Shown here piece by piece: positions 10,155-19,955 of a stretch of 64,000 bases of DNA. How positions within the stretch are numbered: the first letter of the stretch is position 1; every line of letters begins with the position of its first letter. Source of the DNA: an unidentified bacterial endosymbiont (lineage in GTDB: Bacteria; Pseudomonadota; Gammaproteobacteria; Enterobacterales; Enterobacteriaceae). The translations under genes and the position numbers were made by a program. The DNA lies in NCBI RefSeq assembly GCF_918797525.1, contig NZ_OU963893.1, forward strand, positions 1,736,001 through 1,800,000, in the 5' to 3' direction. Below the pieces are notes generated by a model. It made no database searches and was not told the DNA's origin. It was given only the letters and a program-made list of their open reading frames with translations.

Positions 10155-10169
10155 TGATAATTGAAATCA
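10155..10169. promoter_or_regulatory. Fur box upstream of the TonB receptor gene
   Basis: TGATAAT-T-GAAATCA matches the 7-1-7 Fur consensus TGATAATNATTATCA at 12 of 14 positions and lies inside a longer palindrome (ACAAATGAT...ATCATTTGT). It is about 140 bases upstream of the receptor start. Fur-Fe2+ binding here would repress the receptor when iron is ample. Confidence 0.7.
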
Positions 10170-10287
10170 TTTGTGTTTGATTTGAGAGGGCGTCATTGAG
10201 TCTGGATGCAATCATCCTTAAATAAGTCATGGAGAGGGGAGTCTGTAGACCCGGTACGCAAAGCGTTACCGGGCGAGAGAGACGGGC

Positions 10288-11124
10288 TTAACTGAACAAA
10301 TATTGGGCGTGGAAGCGGAGATGATCCTCAATAAACGAGGCCATAAAGTAATAGCTGTGATCATACCCCGGCTTAATACGCAGGGTCAGCGGCCAGCCTT
10401 TCTGGCGAGCGGCTTCTGCAAATACCGCAGGCTGTAACTGCCCGGCCAGAAACTGATCCGCATCGCCCTGATCGATAAGCGTTGGGATTGCATCTTCCAC
10501 CCGGCTTGCCTGCATCAGCGCACAGCTGTCCCACTCCTGCCATGTGTGCGTATCATCCCCCAGATAATTCGCAAACGCTTTTTGCCCCCACGGAACCTCC
10601 GTTGGGTTCACAATCGGCGCAAACGCGGACACGCTGGTGTATTTTCCGGGGTTTTTCAGTGCCATGATCAACGCCCCGTGTCCACCCATTGAGTGCCCGC
10701 TAATGGCACAGCGATCGTTCACCGCTAATCTGGCCTGAATCAGGGCGGGAAGCTCGTCCCGAATGTAATCATACATACGATAATGGCTGGCCCAGGGCTC
10801 CTCGGTGGCGTTGAGATAGAACCCTGCGCCTTTCCCTAAATCGTACCCGGCATCGTCCGCGACACTCTCACCACGCGGGCTGGTATCAGGCATTACCAGC
10901 GCTACCCCCAGCTCCGCAGCCACGCGCTGCGCGCCCGCTTTGGTGGTGAAGTTCTCGTCGTTGCAGGTTAATCCTGACAGCCAGAACAGCACCGGGGGCT
11001 TTACACCCTCTTTAGTCGGAGGCAGAAAAATGCTGAACGTCATGGCACAGTTCAGCACAGTGGAGTCATGCCGCCAGCGCTGCTGTCGACCTTCAAAACA
11101 GTGATGCTCTTCGAGCAGTTCCAT
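10288..11124 (-). CDS. yeiG: S-formylglutathione hydrolase (YeiG/FghA)
   Basis: A cytoplasmic serine hydrolase that cleaves S-formylglutathione to formate and glutathione in formaldehyde detoxification. The alpha/beta-hydrolase (esterase D family) triad is visible: Ser145 in GHSMGGHG, Asp223 in the QGDADQF segment and His256 in GYDHSYYF. The length of 278 residues matches E. coli YeiG when the ATG at 11122-11124, preceded by AAGGGG, is used; a longer frame upstream adds ten non-conserved residues. No frmA-like dehydrogenase is adjacent, the same as at the E. coli yeiG locus. Confidence 0.95.
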   Translation of the reverse strand: MELLEEHHCFEGRQQRWRHDSTVLNCAMTFSIFLPPTKEGVKPPVLFWLSGLTCNDENFTTKAGAQRVAAELGVALVMPDTSPRGESVADDAGYDLGKGAGFYLNATEEPWASHYRMYDYIRDELPALIQARLAVNDRCAISGHSMGGHGALIMALKNPGKYTSVSAFAPIVNPTEVPWGQKAFANYLGDDTHTWQEWDSCALMQASRVEDAIPTLIDQGDADQFLAGQLQPAVFAEAARQKGWPLTLRIKPGYDHSYYFMASFIEDHLRFHAQYLFS

Positions 11125-11272
11125 GCAGGGCCCCTTATGCAAATTACGTTTCATTGTGGATCATAATACAGCGTTTTCATTTACCTGTGATTACCTGGGA
11201 GCAACTTTCACTTTCGCTTAGCGATTAGATGTTGCATCATAAATTTACTTTTCTTTAACAACTGGAGCGGTC

Positions 11273-12406
11273 ATGGCGCTGCGTATTGCGCTCAGCGGAT
11301 TTGTCGTGCTGGTGGTGGCGATGGGAATAGGGCGCTTTGCCTTTACGCCGCAGGTTCCGCTGATGATTACAGCCGGTCAACTCACGCTGACCAGCGCGGG
11401 CCTGGTGGCGGCGATGAACTATCTGGGCTATCTGGCCGGGGCGTGGGATGCGATGCGTGCTCACCGTTTTGTGGAAACCCGTCTCTGGCTGGGAATTTCG
11501 GGCGCCGTGGCGCTGACGCTCCTCTCAGCCTTCGCCGAGAACGCTATCTTACACGCTTTGCTGCGCTTTACGATCGGCGCCATGAGCGGCTGGTCAATGG
11601 TATTAATTGCCGCGTGGACCAACGAACGGCTGGGGCAACTGGGCAAGCCGGGTCTGAGCGCCGCCGTGTTTGCCGGGCCTGGCGCCGGTATCGCGCTGAG
11701 CGGGCTGCTCGCCGTTTACATTCAGTCGAGATCGCTTTCTGCCACTGCGGCATGGCAAATTTATGGCGTCCTGGCGATGGTGCTTATTGCGCTGGTGGCG
11801 CGTTACCTGCCGCGTGCTGGTCAACTCCACCGGCCGGGCAGCGCGCCGGAACCGCTTATCCTGACGGCAGACTTAAAACGTCTGGTCTGGAGCTACAGCC
11901 TGGCGGGCTTTGGCTACATCCTCCCGGCGACCTTTTTATCGCAAATGGCGGCGGCGCGTTTTCCCGGCAGCGTATTCGCCCAGTTTGTCTGGCCGCTGTT
12001 TGGTGCGGCATCGGTGGTGGGTATTGCGTTAAGCATTGCGCTGCGCCACACCTCTACGTCTCACCGGAGGCTGGCAATGGTGCTCTGGCTCCAGGCCGTG
12101 GGCGTAGTGGCGGCCTGGCTGTTATCGGGCATTAGCGGCCTTGTCATCGGCGGGCTGCTGGTGGGCGGCGGGTTCCTGTGTGCCGTACAGCTCTCTCTTT
12201 TATACGGCCGCGAGCTGGCACCCAACCATACGCGCTATATGGCCGGATTGCTTACCACCGGTTACGCCGTTGGGCAGTTGATTGGTCCTGTAACCTCTGC
12301 GGTCTCGACCTGGCTCACGCATCGGCTGGAACCCGCGCTGGGACTGGCGGGTATCGCGCTGCTTATTGGCGGGGCGTTAGTCTGGAACCGCCATGCTGAA
12401 AGGTAA
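11273..12406 (+). CDS. YbfB/YjiJ-family MFS transporter
   Basis: A predicted inner-membrane permease of 377 residues with about twelve hydrophobic segments. The N-terminal segment ALSGFVVLVVAMGIGRFAFT followed by PLM resembles the start of YbfB/YjiJ family major-facilitator proteins, as does AAMNYLGYLAGA. The substrate is unknown. GGAG precedes the ATG by six bases. It lies divergent from yeiG and just upstream of folE, an extra gene compared with the E. coli K-12 order. I recognise the family but not a named orthologue. Confidence 0.75.
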   Translation: MALRIALSGFVVLVVAMGIGRFAFTPQVPLMITAGQLTLTSAGLVAAMNYLGYLAGAWDAMRAHRFVETRLWLGISGAVALTLLSAFAENAILHALLRFTIGAMSGWSMVLIAAWTNERLGQLGKPGLSAAVFAGPGAGIALSGLLAVYIQSRSLSATAAWQIYGVLAMVLIALVARYLPRAGQLHRPGSAPEPLILTADLKRLVWSYSLAGFGYILPATFLSQMAAARFPGSVFAQFVWPLFGAASVVGIALSIALRHTSTSHRRLAMVLWLQAVGVVAAWLLSGISGLVIGGLLVGGGFLCAVQLSLLYGRELAPNHTRYMAGLLTTGYAVGQLIGPVTSAVSTWLTHRLEPALGLAGIALLIGGALVWNRHAER

Positions 12407-12524
12407 CGGCAATCACAATAATAATCGTCGTGAATACTGGATTATGTGCGCCACCTCACGCACAATGAGCGCACACTTTTGCCACAACGAGGGCAAAAGA
12501 TGCCACACCTGCAGGAGATAAAGA

Positions 12525-13194
12525 ATGTCATCACTCAGTAAAGAAGCTGCCCTGGTTCATGAAGCCCTGGTTGCGCGTGGTCTTGAAACGCCACTGCGTC
12601 CACAGGTTCCAGAGCTGGATAATGAAACCCGTAAGCGTCTGATTTCAGGCCATATGACTGAAATCATGCAACTGCTGAACCTCGATCTGAGCGATGACAG
12701 TCTGATGGAGACGCCGCATCGCATCGCGAAAATGTACGTTGATGAGATTTTCTCCGGCCTCGATTACGCGAACTTCCCGAAAATTACCGTCATCGAAAAT
12801 AAGATGAAGGTGGATGAAATGGTTACGGTGCGTGATATCACATTGACCAGCACCTGCGAGCACCATTTTGTAACCATCGATGGCAAAGCCACTGTGGCCT
12901 ATATTCCGAAAGATACGGTGATTGGCCTGTCCAAGATTAACCGCATCGTGCAGTTCTTCTCGCAGCGTCCGCAGGTGCAGGAGCGTCTGACGCAACAGAT
13001 CCTCACGGCGCTGCAAACCCTGCTGGGCACCAATAACGTGGCGGTCTCTATCGATGCTGTTCATTACTGCGTGAAAGCGCGCGGCGTGCGTGACGCCACC
13101 AGTGCGACGACGACCACATCGCTGGGGGGGGCTGTTCAAATCCAGCCAGAATACCCGCCAGGAGTTCCTGCGCGCCGTGCGTCACCACAATTAA
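12525..13194 (+). pseudogene. folE: GTP cyclohydrolase I FolE, frameshifted near the C-terminus
   Basis: FolE converts GTP to 7,8-dihydroneopterin triphosphate, the first step of folate synthesis. Residues 1-202 match the E. coli enzyme closely, including zinc ligands Cys111, His114 and Cys182 in the TCEHHF and HYCVKARG motifs. At 13124-13131 there are eight G residues where the expected codons (CTG GGG GGG CTG) need seven. The extra base shifts the frame after Gly202, replaces the last twenty or so residues, bypasses the native stop at 13192-13194 and runs in frame into yeiB. The native C-terminus is still readable in the other frame. This is either a sequencing error or a real mutation; folE is normally required for growth without thymidine and other folate products. 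Confidence 0.85.
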
Positions 13195-13211
13195 TCAGGC
13201 AGGGCAGGCCC

Positions 13212-14369
13212 ATGGAGCGAAACGTCACGCTCGATTTTGTTCGCGGCGTCGCCATTCTTGGTATCCTGCTGCTGAACATTAGCGCCTTCGGTTTGCCGAA
13301 GGCCGCCTACCTTAATCCGGCCTGGTATGGCGACATCACCCGCCGCGATGCCTGGAGCTGGGCTATTCTCGATCTCTTCGCCCAGGTTAAATTTCTGACC
13401 CTGTTCGCACTGCTGTTTGGCGCGGGCCTGCAGCTTTTGCTCAGGCGCGGCACGCGCTGGATCCAGTCTCGATTAACGCTGCTGGCGATCCTCGGCTTAC
13501 TCCACGGCCTGTTTTTCTGGGACGGCGACATTTTGCTCGCTTATGGGCTGGTGGGGCTGATCTGCTGGCGACTGATCCGTGATGCTCCCAGCGTGAAAAG
13601 CCTGTTTAATACCGGCGTAATGCTTTATGCCATGGGGCTTGGCGTGCTCCTGCTGCTGGGGCTTATTGCCGGTGATTCAACCAGTCGATCGTGGATCCCA
13701 GACGCGGCTAACCTGCAGTATGAGCACTTCTGGAAGCTGAAAGGCGGCACAGAAGCAATTAGCAACCGCGCGGATATGCTGGGCGATAGCCTGCTGGCGC
13801 TGGGGGCGCAGTATGGCTGGCAGCTGGCAGGGATGATGCTGATTGGCGCATCGCTAATGCGTACCGGCTGGCTGAAAGGAGAATTCAGTCTTCAGCACTA
13901 CCGCAGGGTGGGGGTGGGGCTGGTGCTGCTGGGTGTCATTATCAATCTCCCGGCGGTGGTGATGCAGTGGCATCTGAACTGGAACTATCGATGGTGCGCT
14001 TTCCTGCTGCAGGTGCCCCGCGAACTCAGCGCACCCTTCCAGACTCTGGCCTACGCGGCGCTGATTTACGGCTTCTGGCCGCAGATATGCCGCCTGTGGA
14101 TCGTCAGCGCTGTTGCCTGTGTGGGGCGTATGGCATTAAGCAATTACCTTTTGCAGACCTTAATCTGCACCACGATCTTCTATCGATTCGGCCTGTTTAT
14201 GAAATTCGACCGGCTTACGCTGCTGGCGTTTGTTATTCCGGTGTGGGTTGTTAACCTGGCGTTTTCCGTTATCTGGCTACGCTATTTCCGTCAAGGCCCG
14301 CTGGAGTGGGTTTGGCGACACTTAACCGCACGTGCGTCGGGTGTATCATTGAATAATACATCTGGATAA
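13212..14369 (+). CDS. yeiB: YeiB family inner-membrane protein (DUF418)
   Basis: A 385-residue membrane protein identical in length to E. coli YeiB, starting at ATG 13212 with the conserved [20 protein letters not shown]. It contains an N-terminal DUF405-like and C-terminal DUF418 region with about ten hydrophobic segments and the [15 protein letters not shown] motif. Function is unknown. It follows folE by 17 bases and is probably co-transcribed. Because of the frameshift in folE the two genes read as one continuous 614-codon frame, but the conserved start and the family length show that YeiB begins here and a fusion protein is not the ancestral state. Confidence 0.9.
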   Translation: MERNVTLDFVRGVAILGILLLNISAFGLPKAAYLNPAWYGDITRRDAWSWAILDLFAQVKFLTLFALLFGAGLQLLLRRGTRWIQSRLTLLAILGLLHGLFFWDGDILLAYGLVGLICWRLIRDAPSVKSLFNTGVMLYAMGLGVLLLLGLIAGDSTSRSWIPDAANLQYEHFWKLKGGTEAISNRADMLGDSLLALGAQYGWQLAGMMLIGASLMRTGWLKGEFSLQHYRRVGVGLVLLGVIINLPAVVMQWHLNWNYRWCAFLLQVPRELSAPFQTLAYAALIYGFWPQICRLWIVSAVACVGRMALSNYLLQTLICTTIFYRFGLFMKFDRLTLLAFVIPVWVVNLAFSVIWLRYFRQGPLEWVWRHLTARASGVSLNNTSG

Positions 14370-14400
14370 CGATCTGGATCACAATCATTAACAAAACGGA

Positions 14401-14414
14401 TGTAAACGTTTTCA
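14401..14414. promoter_or_regulatory. GalR/GalS operator upstream of galS
   Basis: TGTAAACGTTTTCA fits the core of the Gal operator (GTGTAANCGNTTNCAC) and lies 110 bases before the galS start, consistent with autoregulation. A possible CRP half site (TCACA) lies at 14379-14383. Confidence 0.65.
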
Positions 14415-14524
14415 TTGGTGTGAGCTTCTTCACGTAGTCCCCTCTCGCTCGCTGCCAGAATAGCCTCCTTGCTAAACACAGGGGGTGTCTGTGCGTTGCT
14501 GCAATCCTATTAAGGATGGTGAAT

Positions 14525-15547
14525 ATGATCACCATTCGTGACGTTGCCCGTCAGGCGGGCGTTTCTGTTGCTACCGTCTCCCGTGTGCTGAACAACAGCG
14601 CACTGGTCAGCTCTGAAACCCGTGAAACCGTAATGAAAGCCGTTACCCGGCTGGGGTACCGGCCAAATGCCAACGCCCAGGCGCTCGCGACTCAGGTCAG
14701 CGACACCATCGGTGTGGTGGTGATGGATGTCTCAGATGCGTTCTTTGGCGCGCTGGTCAAAGCGGTGGATGTTGTTGCCCAACAGCATCAGAAATATGTG
14801 CTAATTGGTAACAGCTACCATGAGGCTGAAAAAGAACGTCATGCCATTGAAGTGCTGATACGTCAGCGCTGTAATGCCTTGATTGTCCACTCAAAAGCGC
14901 TGAGCGATGAAGAACTGACCGGCTTTATGGCGCAGATCCCCGGCATGGTGCTGATCAACCGCATTGTGCCAGGCTACGCCCATCGCTGCGTGGGGCTGGA
15001 TAACGTAAGCGGCGCGATGATGGCCACCAGAATGCTTATCAATCATGGTCATCAACGCATTGGTTTCCTGGCCTCCAACCACCCGATTGAAGATGACGTG
15101 CTGCGCCGGGAAGGGTGGCAAAATGCGCTGAAAGAACACGGCGTTGTGCCCCTTGATAGCTGGGTAGGAACCGGCACGCCGGACATGCAGGGCGGTGAAG
15201 CGGCTATGGTCGAACTGCTGGGGCGAAACCTCCAGCTTTCAGCGGTTTTTTCTTATAACGATAATATGGCCGCGGGGGCGCTGACTGCGCTAAAAGACAA
15301 CGGTATTGCGGTGCCACAGCATTTATCCCTGATTGGCTTCGATGATATTCCGATAGCCCGTTACACTGATCCGCAGTTGACGACGGTGCGTTATCCCATT
15401 GCCTCGATGGCGAAACTGGCCACTGAACTGGCGTTACAGGGGGCCGCCGGGCGGTTAGATCCGCACGCAACGCACTGTTTCATGCCGACTTTAGTCCGTC
15501 GCCATTCTGTATCTATTCGACAAACTGTGGTTCCGATCACTAACTGA
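14525..15547 (+). CDS. galS: Galactose isorepressor GalS
   Basis: GalS is the LacI-family repressor of the mgl galactose transport operon. Residues 1-60 are the DNA-binding domain ([20 protein letters not shown]) with hinge helix, followed by the periplasmic-binding-like sugar domain ending [12 protein letters not shown]. The 340 residues compare with 346 in E. coli, lacking only a few C-terminal residues. The ATG at 14525 has AAGGATGGTG upstream and matches the family start; an upstream start adds three residues. It precedes mglBAC in the usual order, with operators in front of both galS and mglB. Confidence 0.95.
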   Translation: MITIRDVARQAGVSVATVSRVLNNSALVSSETRETVMKAVTRLGYRPNANAQALATQVSDTIGVVVMDVSDAFFGALVKAVDVVAQQHQKYVLIGNSYHEAEKERHAIEVLIRQRCNALIVHSKALSDEELTGFMAQIPGMVLINRIVPGYAHRCVGLDNVSGAMMATRMLINHGHQRIGFLASNHPIEDDVLRREGWQNALKEHGVVPLDSWVGTGTPDMQGGEAAMVELLGRNLQLSAVFSYNDNMAAGALTALKDNGIAVPQHLSLIGFDDIPIARYTDPQLTTVRYPIASMAKLATELALQGAAGRLDPHATHCFMPTLVRRHSVSIRQTVVPITN

Positions 15548-15560
15548 TTATGTAGCGTGA

Positions 15561-15620
15561 TGTAACCGTTTTCAATCTGTGAGTAAATTCACAGTATATT
15601 AACAAACCGCTGACTATGAT
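15561..15620 (+). promoter_or_regulatory. mglBAC promoter: Gal operator, CRP site and -10
   Basis: TGTAACCGTTTTCA (15561-15574) is a Gal operator. TGTGA-GTAAAT-TCACA (15578-15593) matches the CRP consensus half sites perfectly. TATGAT (15615-15620) is a good -10 element, which would place the CRP centre near -41.5, a class II arrangement as in E. coli mgl. This supports galactose induction with strong catabolite control. A leader of roughly 220 bases then runs to mglB. Confidence 0.85.
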
Positions 15621-15844
15621 GTCAGCGTTTTACGGGCTGAAACACTCTGTAACGGTGAGAACGCAGTTTCACTGCAGCCATCATGCCTTGAACGGCCAAT
15701 AAAACGCATTTCTGGAGCGTTACCGAACACGGAAGAGTGGAATTTTATCAGTGAACTTCGGCGTTCAGTAACATTCTATTAACACCTGCCCGCCGACCGT
15801 TATTCACAATCACTACCCTGCATAATAAAAAAACCGGAGATACC

Positions 15845-16843
15845 ATGAATAAGAAGGTGTTGACTCTGTCTGCTGTAATGGCAAGCATGCTTTTTGGTGC
15901 AGCAGCGCACGCGGCGGATACCCGCATTGGTGTGACTATCTATAAATACGACGATAACTTCATGTCCGTTGTACGTAAAGCTATCGAGAAAGAGGGTAAA
16001 TCAGCGCCAGACGTTCAACTGCTGATGAATGACTCCCAGAACGACCAGTCCAAACAAAACGACCAGATTGACGTTCTGCTGGCAAAAGGCGTGAAATCAC
16101 TGGCCATCAACCTGGTTGACCCGGCTGCCGCAGGTACGGTGATTGAGAAAGCGCGTGGGCAAAATGTGCCTATCGTCTTCTTCAACAAAGAGCCTTCTCG
16201 CAAAGCGCTGGATAGCTACGACAAAGCGTATTACGTCGGCACTGACTCCAAAGAGTCCGGTATTATTCAGGGCGATTTGATCGCGAAACACTGGGCGGCT
16301 AACCCGAACTGGGACCTGAACAAAGATGGTCAGATCCAGTTCGTTCTGCTCAAAGGCGAGCCAGGCCACCCGGATGCTGAAGCCCGTACCACTTACGTTA
16401 TTAAAGAGCTGAACGACAAAGGGCTGAAAACCCAGCAGTTGGCGCTAGACACCGCCATGTGGGACACCGCTCAGGCGAAAGATAAGATGGACGCATGGCT
16501 CTCTGGCCCGAATGCGAACAAAATCGAAGTGGTTATCGCCAACAACGATGCGATGGCAATGGGGGCGGTAGAAGCGCTGAAAGCACACAACAAATCGTCC
16601 ATTCCTGTCTTCGGTGTCGATGCCCTGCCGGAAGCGCTGGCGCTGGTTAAATCTGGCGCGATGGCCGGTACCGTTCTGAACGATGCTAACAACCAGGCGA
16701 AAGCCACCTTCGACCTGGCCAAAAACCTGGCCGACGGTAAAGGTGCGGCTGATGGGACCAACTGGAAAATTGAAAATAAAATCGTGCGCGTCCCTTACGT
16801 GGGCGTAGACCAGTCTAATCTGGCTGAGTTTATCGGTAAATAA
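15845..16843 (+). CDS. mglB: D-galactose/D-glucose-binding periplasmic protein MglB
   Basis: MglB is the high-affinity periplasmic galactose/glucose receptor for the MglAC ABC transporter and, in chemotactic species, for the Trg receptor. The 332-residue precursor has a 23-residue signal peptide ([20 protein letters not shown]...HAA). The mature protein starts [17 protein letters not shown] and is the type I periplasmic-binding fold with the calcium-binding loop DLNKDGQIQ. Length equals E. coli MglB. It is the first gene of mglBAC; a hairpin after the stop would reduce readthrough so that the binding protein exceeds MglA and MglC. Confidence 0.98.
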   Translation: MNKKVLTLSAVMASMLFGAAAHAADTRIGVTIYKYDDNFMSVVRKAIEKEGKSAPDVQLLMNDSQNDQSKQNDQIDVLLAKGVKSLAINLVDPAAAGTVIEKARGQNVPIVFFNKEPSRKALDSYDKAYYVGTDSKESGIIQGDLIAKHWAANPNWDLNKDGQIQFVLLKGEPGHPDAEARTTYVIKELNDKGLKTQQLALDTAMWDTAQAKDKMDAWLSGPNANKIEVVIANNDAMAMGAVEALKAHNKSSIPVFGVDALPEALALVKSGAMAGTVLNDANNQAKATFDLAKNLADGKGAADGTNWKIENKIVRVPYVGVDQSNLAEFIGK

Positions 16844-16864
16844 GCCTGTTTTAATGTCTCCACT

Positions 16865-16887
16865 GGGCGCAATTCATTGCGCCCTTT
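16865..16887 (+). terminator. Hairpin between mglB and mglA (partial terminator)
   Basis: GGGCGCAA (16865-16872) pairs with TTGCGCCC (16877-16884) and is followed by TTTT. Inside an operon this probably gives partial termination or protects the mglB 3' end. Confidence 0.65.
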
Positions 16888-16922
16888 TATAACGCGATAT
16901 GCGAGGCCAACAAGGTATAATT

Positions 16923-18443
16923 ATGGTCAGCACAACTACTCAGTCGTCCGGTGAATACTTGTTGGAAATGACCGGTGTCAACAAGTCTTTTCCCGGCGTT
17001 AAGGCACTCGATAATGTTAATTTAAAGGTGCGTCCTCACTCTATTCATGCGCTGATGGGGGAGAACGGTGCGGGTAAATCAACATTATTAAAATGTCTTT
17101 TCGGGATCTATCAAAAAGATTCTGGCAGTATCCTTTTTCAGGGAAAAGAGATCGATTTCCATTCCGCTAAAGAAGCGCTGGAAAATGGTATTTCGATGGT
17201 TCACCAGGAGTTGAACCTGGTACTGCAACGGTCGGTAATGGATAATATGTGGTTGGGACGTTATCCAACCAAAGGTGTCTTTGTCGATCAGGATAAAATG
17301 TATCGCGACACCAAAGCGATTTTCGATGAGCTGGATATTGATATTGACCCACGCGCCCGCGTCGGGACTTTATCCGTTTCCCAGATGCAGATGATCGAAA
17401 TTGCGAAAGCGTTCTCCTACGATGCCAAAATTGTCATTATGGATGAACCCACTTCGTCATTAACGGAAAAAGAGGTCAACCACCTTTTTACAATTATTCG
17501 CAAACTGAAAGCGCGCGGCTGCGGCATAGTTTATATCTCGCATAAAATGGAAGAGATCTTCCAGCTGTGCGATGAAATTACCATCCTGCGCGACGGCCAG
17601 TGGATTGCCACTCAGCCGCTGGAAGGGCTGGACATGGACAAGATCATCGCCATGATGGTCGGCCGTTCGCTGAACCAGCGCTTCCCGGACCGTGAAAATA
17701 AGCCGGGTGAAGTGATACTCGAAGTGCGCAACCTGACGTCACTGCGTCAGCCGTCTATTCGCGACGTCTCGTTCGACCTGCACAAAGGCGAAATTCTGGG
17801 CATTGCGGGGCTGGTAGGGGCTAAGCGTACCGATATCGTGGAAACCCTGTTTGGTATTCGTGAAAAATCGGGCGGCACTATCACGCTGCACGGCAAGAAA
17901 ATTAATAACCATAGCGCCAATGAAGCCATTAATAATGGGTTTGCGCTGGTAACGGAAGAACGCCGCTCAACGGGTATTTACGCCTATCTGGATATTAACT
18001 TTAACGCGTTAATTTCGAATATTCGTAACTATAAAAGCAAAATTGGCCTGCTGGATAACTCGCGCATGAAGAGTGATACCCAGTGGGTTATTGACTCCAT
18101 GCGCGTTAAAACGCCGGGTCACCGGACGCAAATTGGTTCGCTCTCCGGGGGGAATCAGCAAAAGGTCATTATCGGCCGCTGGCTATTAACTCAGCCTGAA
18201 ATTCTGATGCTCGATGAACCTACCCGCGGTATCGATGTGGGTGCCAAATTTGAGATTTATCAGCTGATTGCTGAGCTGGCTAAAAAGAATAAAGGGATCA
18301 TTATTATCTCTTCCGAAATGCCGGAATTGTTAGGGATCACGGATCGTATTCTGGTTATGAGCAATGGTCTCGTTGCCGGTATTGTTGACACTAAAACCAC
18401 TACGCAAAACGAAATTTTGCGTCTTGCGTCTTTGCACCTTTAA
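16923..18443 (+). CDS. mglA: Galactose ABC transporter ATPase MglA
   Basis: MglA is the double ATPase of the methyl-galactoside/galactose importer, at the cytoplasmic face of MglC. The 506-residue product has two ABC domains: Walker [10 protein letters not shown], signature [15 protein letters not shown] and Walker [11 protein letters not shown] in the first; a degenerate Walker A (GLVGAKRTD) with signature LSGGNQQK and [11 protein letters not shown] in the second. This asymmetry is normal for sugar ABC ATPases. I chose the ATG at 16923 on family match; an in-frame upstream ATG at 16899 would add eight non-conserved residues. Confidence 0.97.
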   Translation: MVSTTTQSSGEYLLEMTGVNKSFPGVKALDNVNLKVRPHSIHALMGENGAGKSTLLKCLFGIYQKDSGSILFQGKEIDFHSAKEALENGISMVHQELNLVLQRSVMDNMWLGRYPTKGVFVDQDKMYRDTKAIFDELDIDIDPRARVGTLSVSQMQMIEIAKAFSYDAKIVIMDEPTSSLTEKEVNHLFTIIRKLKARGCGIVYISHKMEEIFQLCDEITILRDGQWIATQPLEGLDMDKIIAMMVGRSLNQRFPDRENKPGEVILEVRNLTSLRQPSIRDVSFDLHKGEILGIAGLVGAKRTDIVETLFGIREKSGGTITLHGKKINNHSANEAINNGFALVTEERRSTGIYAYLDINFNALISNIRNYKSKIGLLDNSRMKSDTQWVIDSMRVKTPGHRTQIGSLSGGNQQKVIIGRWLLTQPEILMLDEPTRGIDVGAKFEIYQLIAELAKKNKGIIIISSEMPELLGITDRILVMSNGLVAGIVDTKTTTQNEILRLASLHL

Positions 18444-18458
18444 GATCAGGGGCTCCAC

Positions 18459-19469
18459 ATGAGTGCGTTAAATAAAAAAAGTTTTCTCACTTATCTGAAA
18501 GAAGGCGGTATTTACGTTGTTCTTTTGGTATTACTGGCGATCATCATTTTCCAGGATCCTACGTTCTTAAGTCTGCTCAACTTGAGTAACATTCTGACCC
18601 AGTCCTCCGTGCGTATTATCATCGCCCTGGGCGTGGCGGGTCTTATCGTCACTCAGGGGACCGACCTTTCGGCCGGTCGTCAGGTGGGGCTGGCGGCGGT
18701 TATCGCAGCCACCCTGCTGCAGTCGATGGAAAACGCCAACAAGGTGTTCCCGGAAATGGCGACCATGCCTATTTTCGTGGTGATCCTGATTGTGTGTGCC
18801 ATTGGCGCGGTGATTGGTTTGATTAACGGCATTATCATTGCTTACCTGAACGTGACGCCTTTTATCACCACCTTAGGCACGATGATCATCGTGTATGGTA
18901 TCAACTCCCTGTACTACGACTTTGTGGGAGCCTCCCCCATCTCCGGCTTTGACAGCGGCTTCTCGACCTTCACGCAAGGGTTTATCGCGCTGGGCAGTTT
19001 CCGCCTGTCGTATATCACCTTCTATGCGCTGATTGCCGTGGGCTTCGTCTGGGTGCTGTGGAACAAAACACGCTTCGGTAAAAACATCTTTGCCATCGGC
19101 GGTAACCCGGAAGCGGCGAAAGTCTCTGGCGTAAACGTCGGCCTGAACCTGCTGATGATTTATGCCTTGTCAGGCGTGTTTTACGCCTTCGGTGGGATGC
19201 TGGAAGCCGGTCGTATCGGTTCGGCAACCAACAATCTTGGCTTTATGTACGAACTGGATGCGATTGCGGCCTGCGTGGTCGGCGGCGTCTCCTTCAGCGG
19301 CGGTGTCGGTACTGTGGTCGGCGTGGTGACCGGTGTGATCATCTTTACCGTGATCAACTACGGCCTGACCTACATCGGCGTCAACCCGTACTGGCAGTAC
19401 ATCATCAAAGGCGCCATCATCATCTTCGCGGTGGCGCTGGATTCACTGAAATACGCGCGTAAGAAATAA
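18459..19469 (+). CDS. mglC: Galactose ABC transporter permease MglC
   Basis: The inner-membrane channel of the Mgl importer, 336 residues with about ten hydrophobic segments, of the RbsC/AraH permease family. Conserved regions include GVAGLIVTQGTDLSAGRQVG near residue 65 and AIGGNPEAAKVSGVNV, the cytoplasmic loop that contacts MglA. Length equals that of the E. coli protein. It starts 16 bases after mglA and is followed by a strong terminator shared with the convergent hip-like genes. Confidence 0.97.
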   Translation: MSALNKKSFLTYLKEGGIYVVLLVLLAIIIFQDPTFLSLLNLSNILTQSSVRIIIALGVAGLIVTQGTDLSAGRQVGLAAVIAATLLQSMENANKVFPEMATMPIFVVILIVCAIGAVIGLINGIIIAYLNVTPFITTLGTMIIVYGINSLYYDFVGASPISGFDSGFSTFTQGFIALGSFRLSYITFYALIAVGFVWVLWNKTRFGKNIFAIGGNPEAAKVSGVNVGLNLLMIYALSGVFYAFGGMLEAGRIGSATNNLGFMYELDAIAACVVGGVSFSGGVGTVVGVVTGVIIFTVINYGLTYIGVNPYWQYIIKGAIIIFAVALDSLKYARKK

Positions 19470-19483
19470 GCCTCTCAATGCTG

Positions 19484-19507
19484 AACCCGCAGAAATGCGG
19501 GTTTTTT
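19484..19507. terminator. Terminator after mglC, shared with the hip-like operon
   Basis: AACCCGCA (19484-19491) and TGCGGGTT (19496-19503) form an eight-base-pair stem with a GAAA tetraloop, followed by TTTT. The stop codon of the convergent XRE gene overlaps the T tract. Confidence 0.9.
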
Positions 19508-19955
19508 ATGCCAGCAACGACACGAGCAGCGTTTTTGATAGGGGGACCAGACCGGTCTGAAGCCCGAAGGGTTTGAAGATTTTATTAATAACATCAGTCG
19601 AATAATTACCTTTGTCGTTTTCCACATCCGACAATGTTTTGCGCGACACATTCACTAACTTTGCATATTCGTCCTGCTTCAGTCCCAGCACGCCGACTCT
19701 GAGCTTTTTTAGCGCCGCTCCCTGAGTGATGTTGCCCAATAAAATGTCGCGGATTGCAGCATGCAGTACAGACTGGCGTTCCAGCGTGCCGACCCGGTTC
19801 AGACCGGGTGAAACACGCTGTCGCTTGATCTGGGGAAACGCATTGTCCCTCTTAACCGCAAGATGATTCGTGGCATGATTTTGCCGATCGCCCATACGAC
19901 GTAGCCGTTCCACAGTACGCTGAAGTTCTGTCGTTTTTTTCTCGGGTGTTTTCAT
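19506..19955 (-). CDS. XRE-family HTH protein, HipB-like antitoxin
   Basis: A 149-residue protein whose first 70 residues are basic and of no recognised fold, followed by a Cro/C1-type helix-turn-helix at about 88-120 (LGLKQDEYAKLVNVSRKTLS). The C-terminal tail (IFKPFGLQTGLVPLS) resembles HipB-like regulators. It starts on an ATGA overlap with the HipA-like gene, so the two are translationally coupled and probably form a toxin-antitoxin pair in which this protein neutralises the kinase and represses the operon. The gene order is kinase first, the reverse of E. coli hipBA. The antitoxin role is inferred from domain and position. Confidence 0.75.
   Translation of the reverse strand: MKTPEKKTTELQRTVERLRRMGDRQNHATNHLAVKRDNAFPQIKRQRVSPGLNRVGTLERQSVLHAAIRDILLGNITQGAALKKLRVGVLGLKQDEYAKLVNVSRKTLSDVENDKGNYSTDVINKIFKPFGLQTGLVPLSKTLLVSLLA

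Noticed and set aside
10245..10275. CCCGGTACGC...TTACCGGG palindrome after yeiG as a classical REP
   Set aside because: Forms a hairpin but does not match the REP consensus and lacks a T tract; function not assignable.
12525..14369. A genuine FolE-YeiB fusion protein
   Set aside because: The junction residues have no homology, the native FolE C-terminus is readable in the other frame, and one extra G explains it fully.
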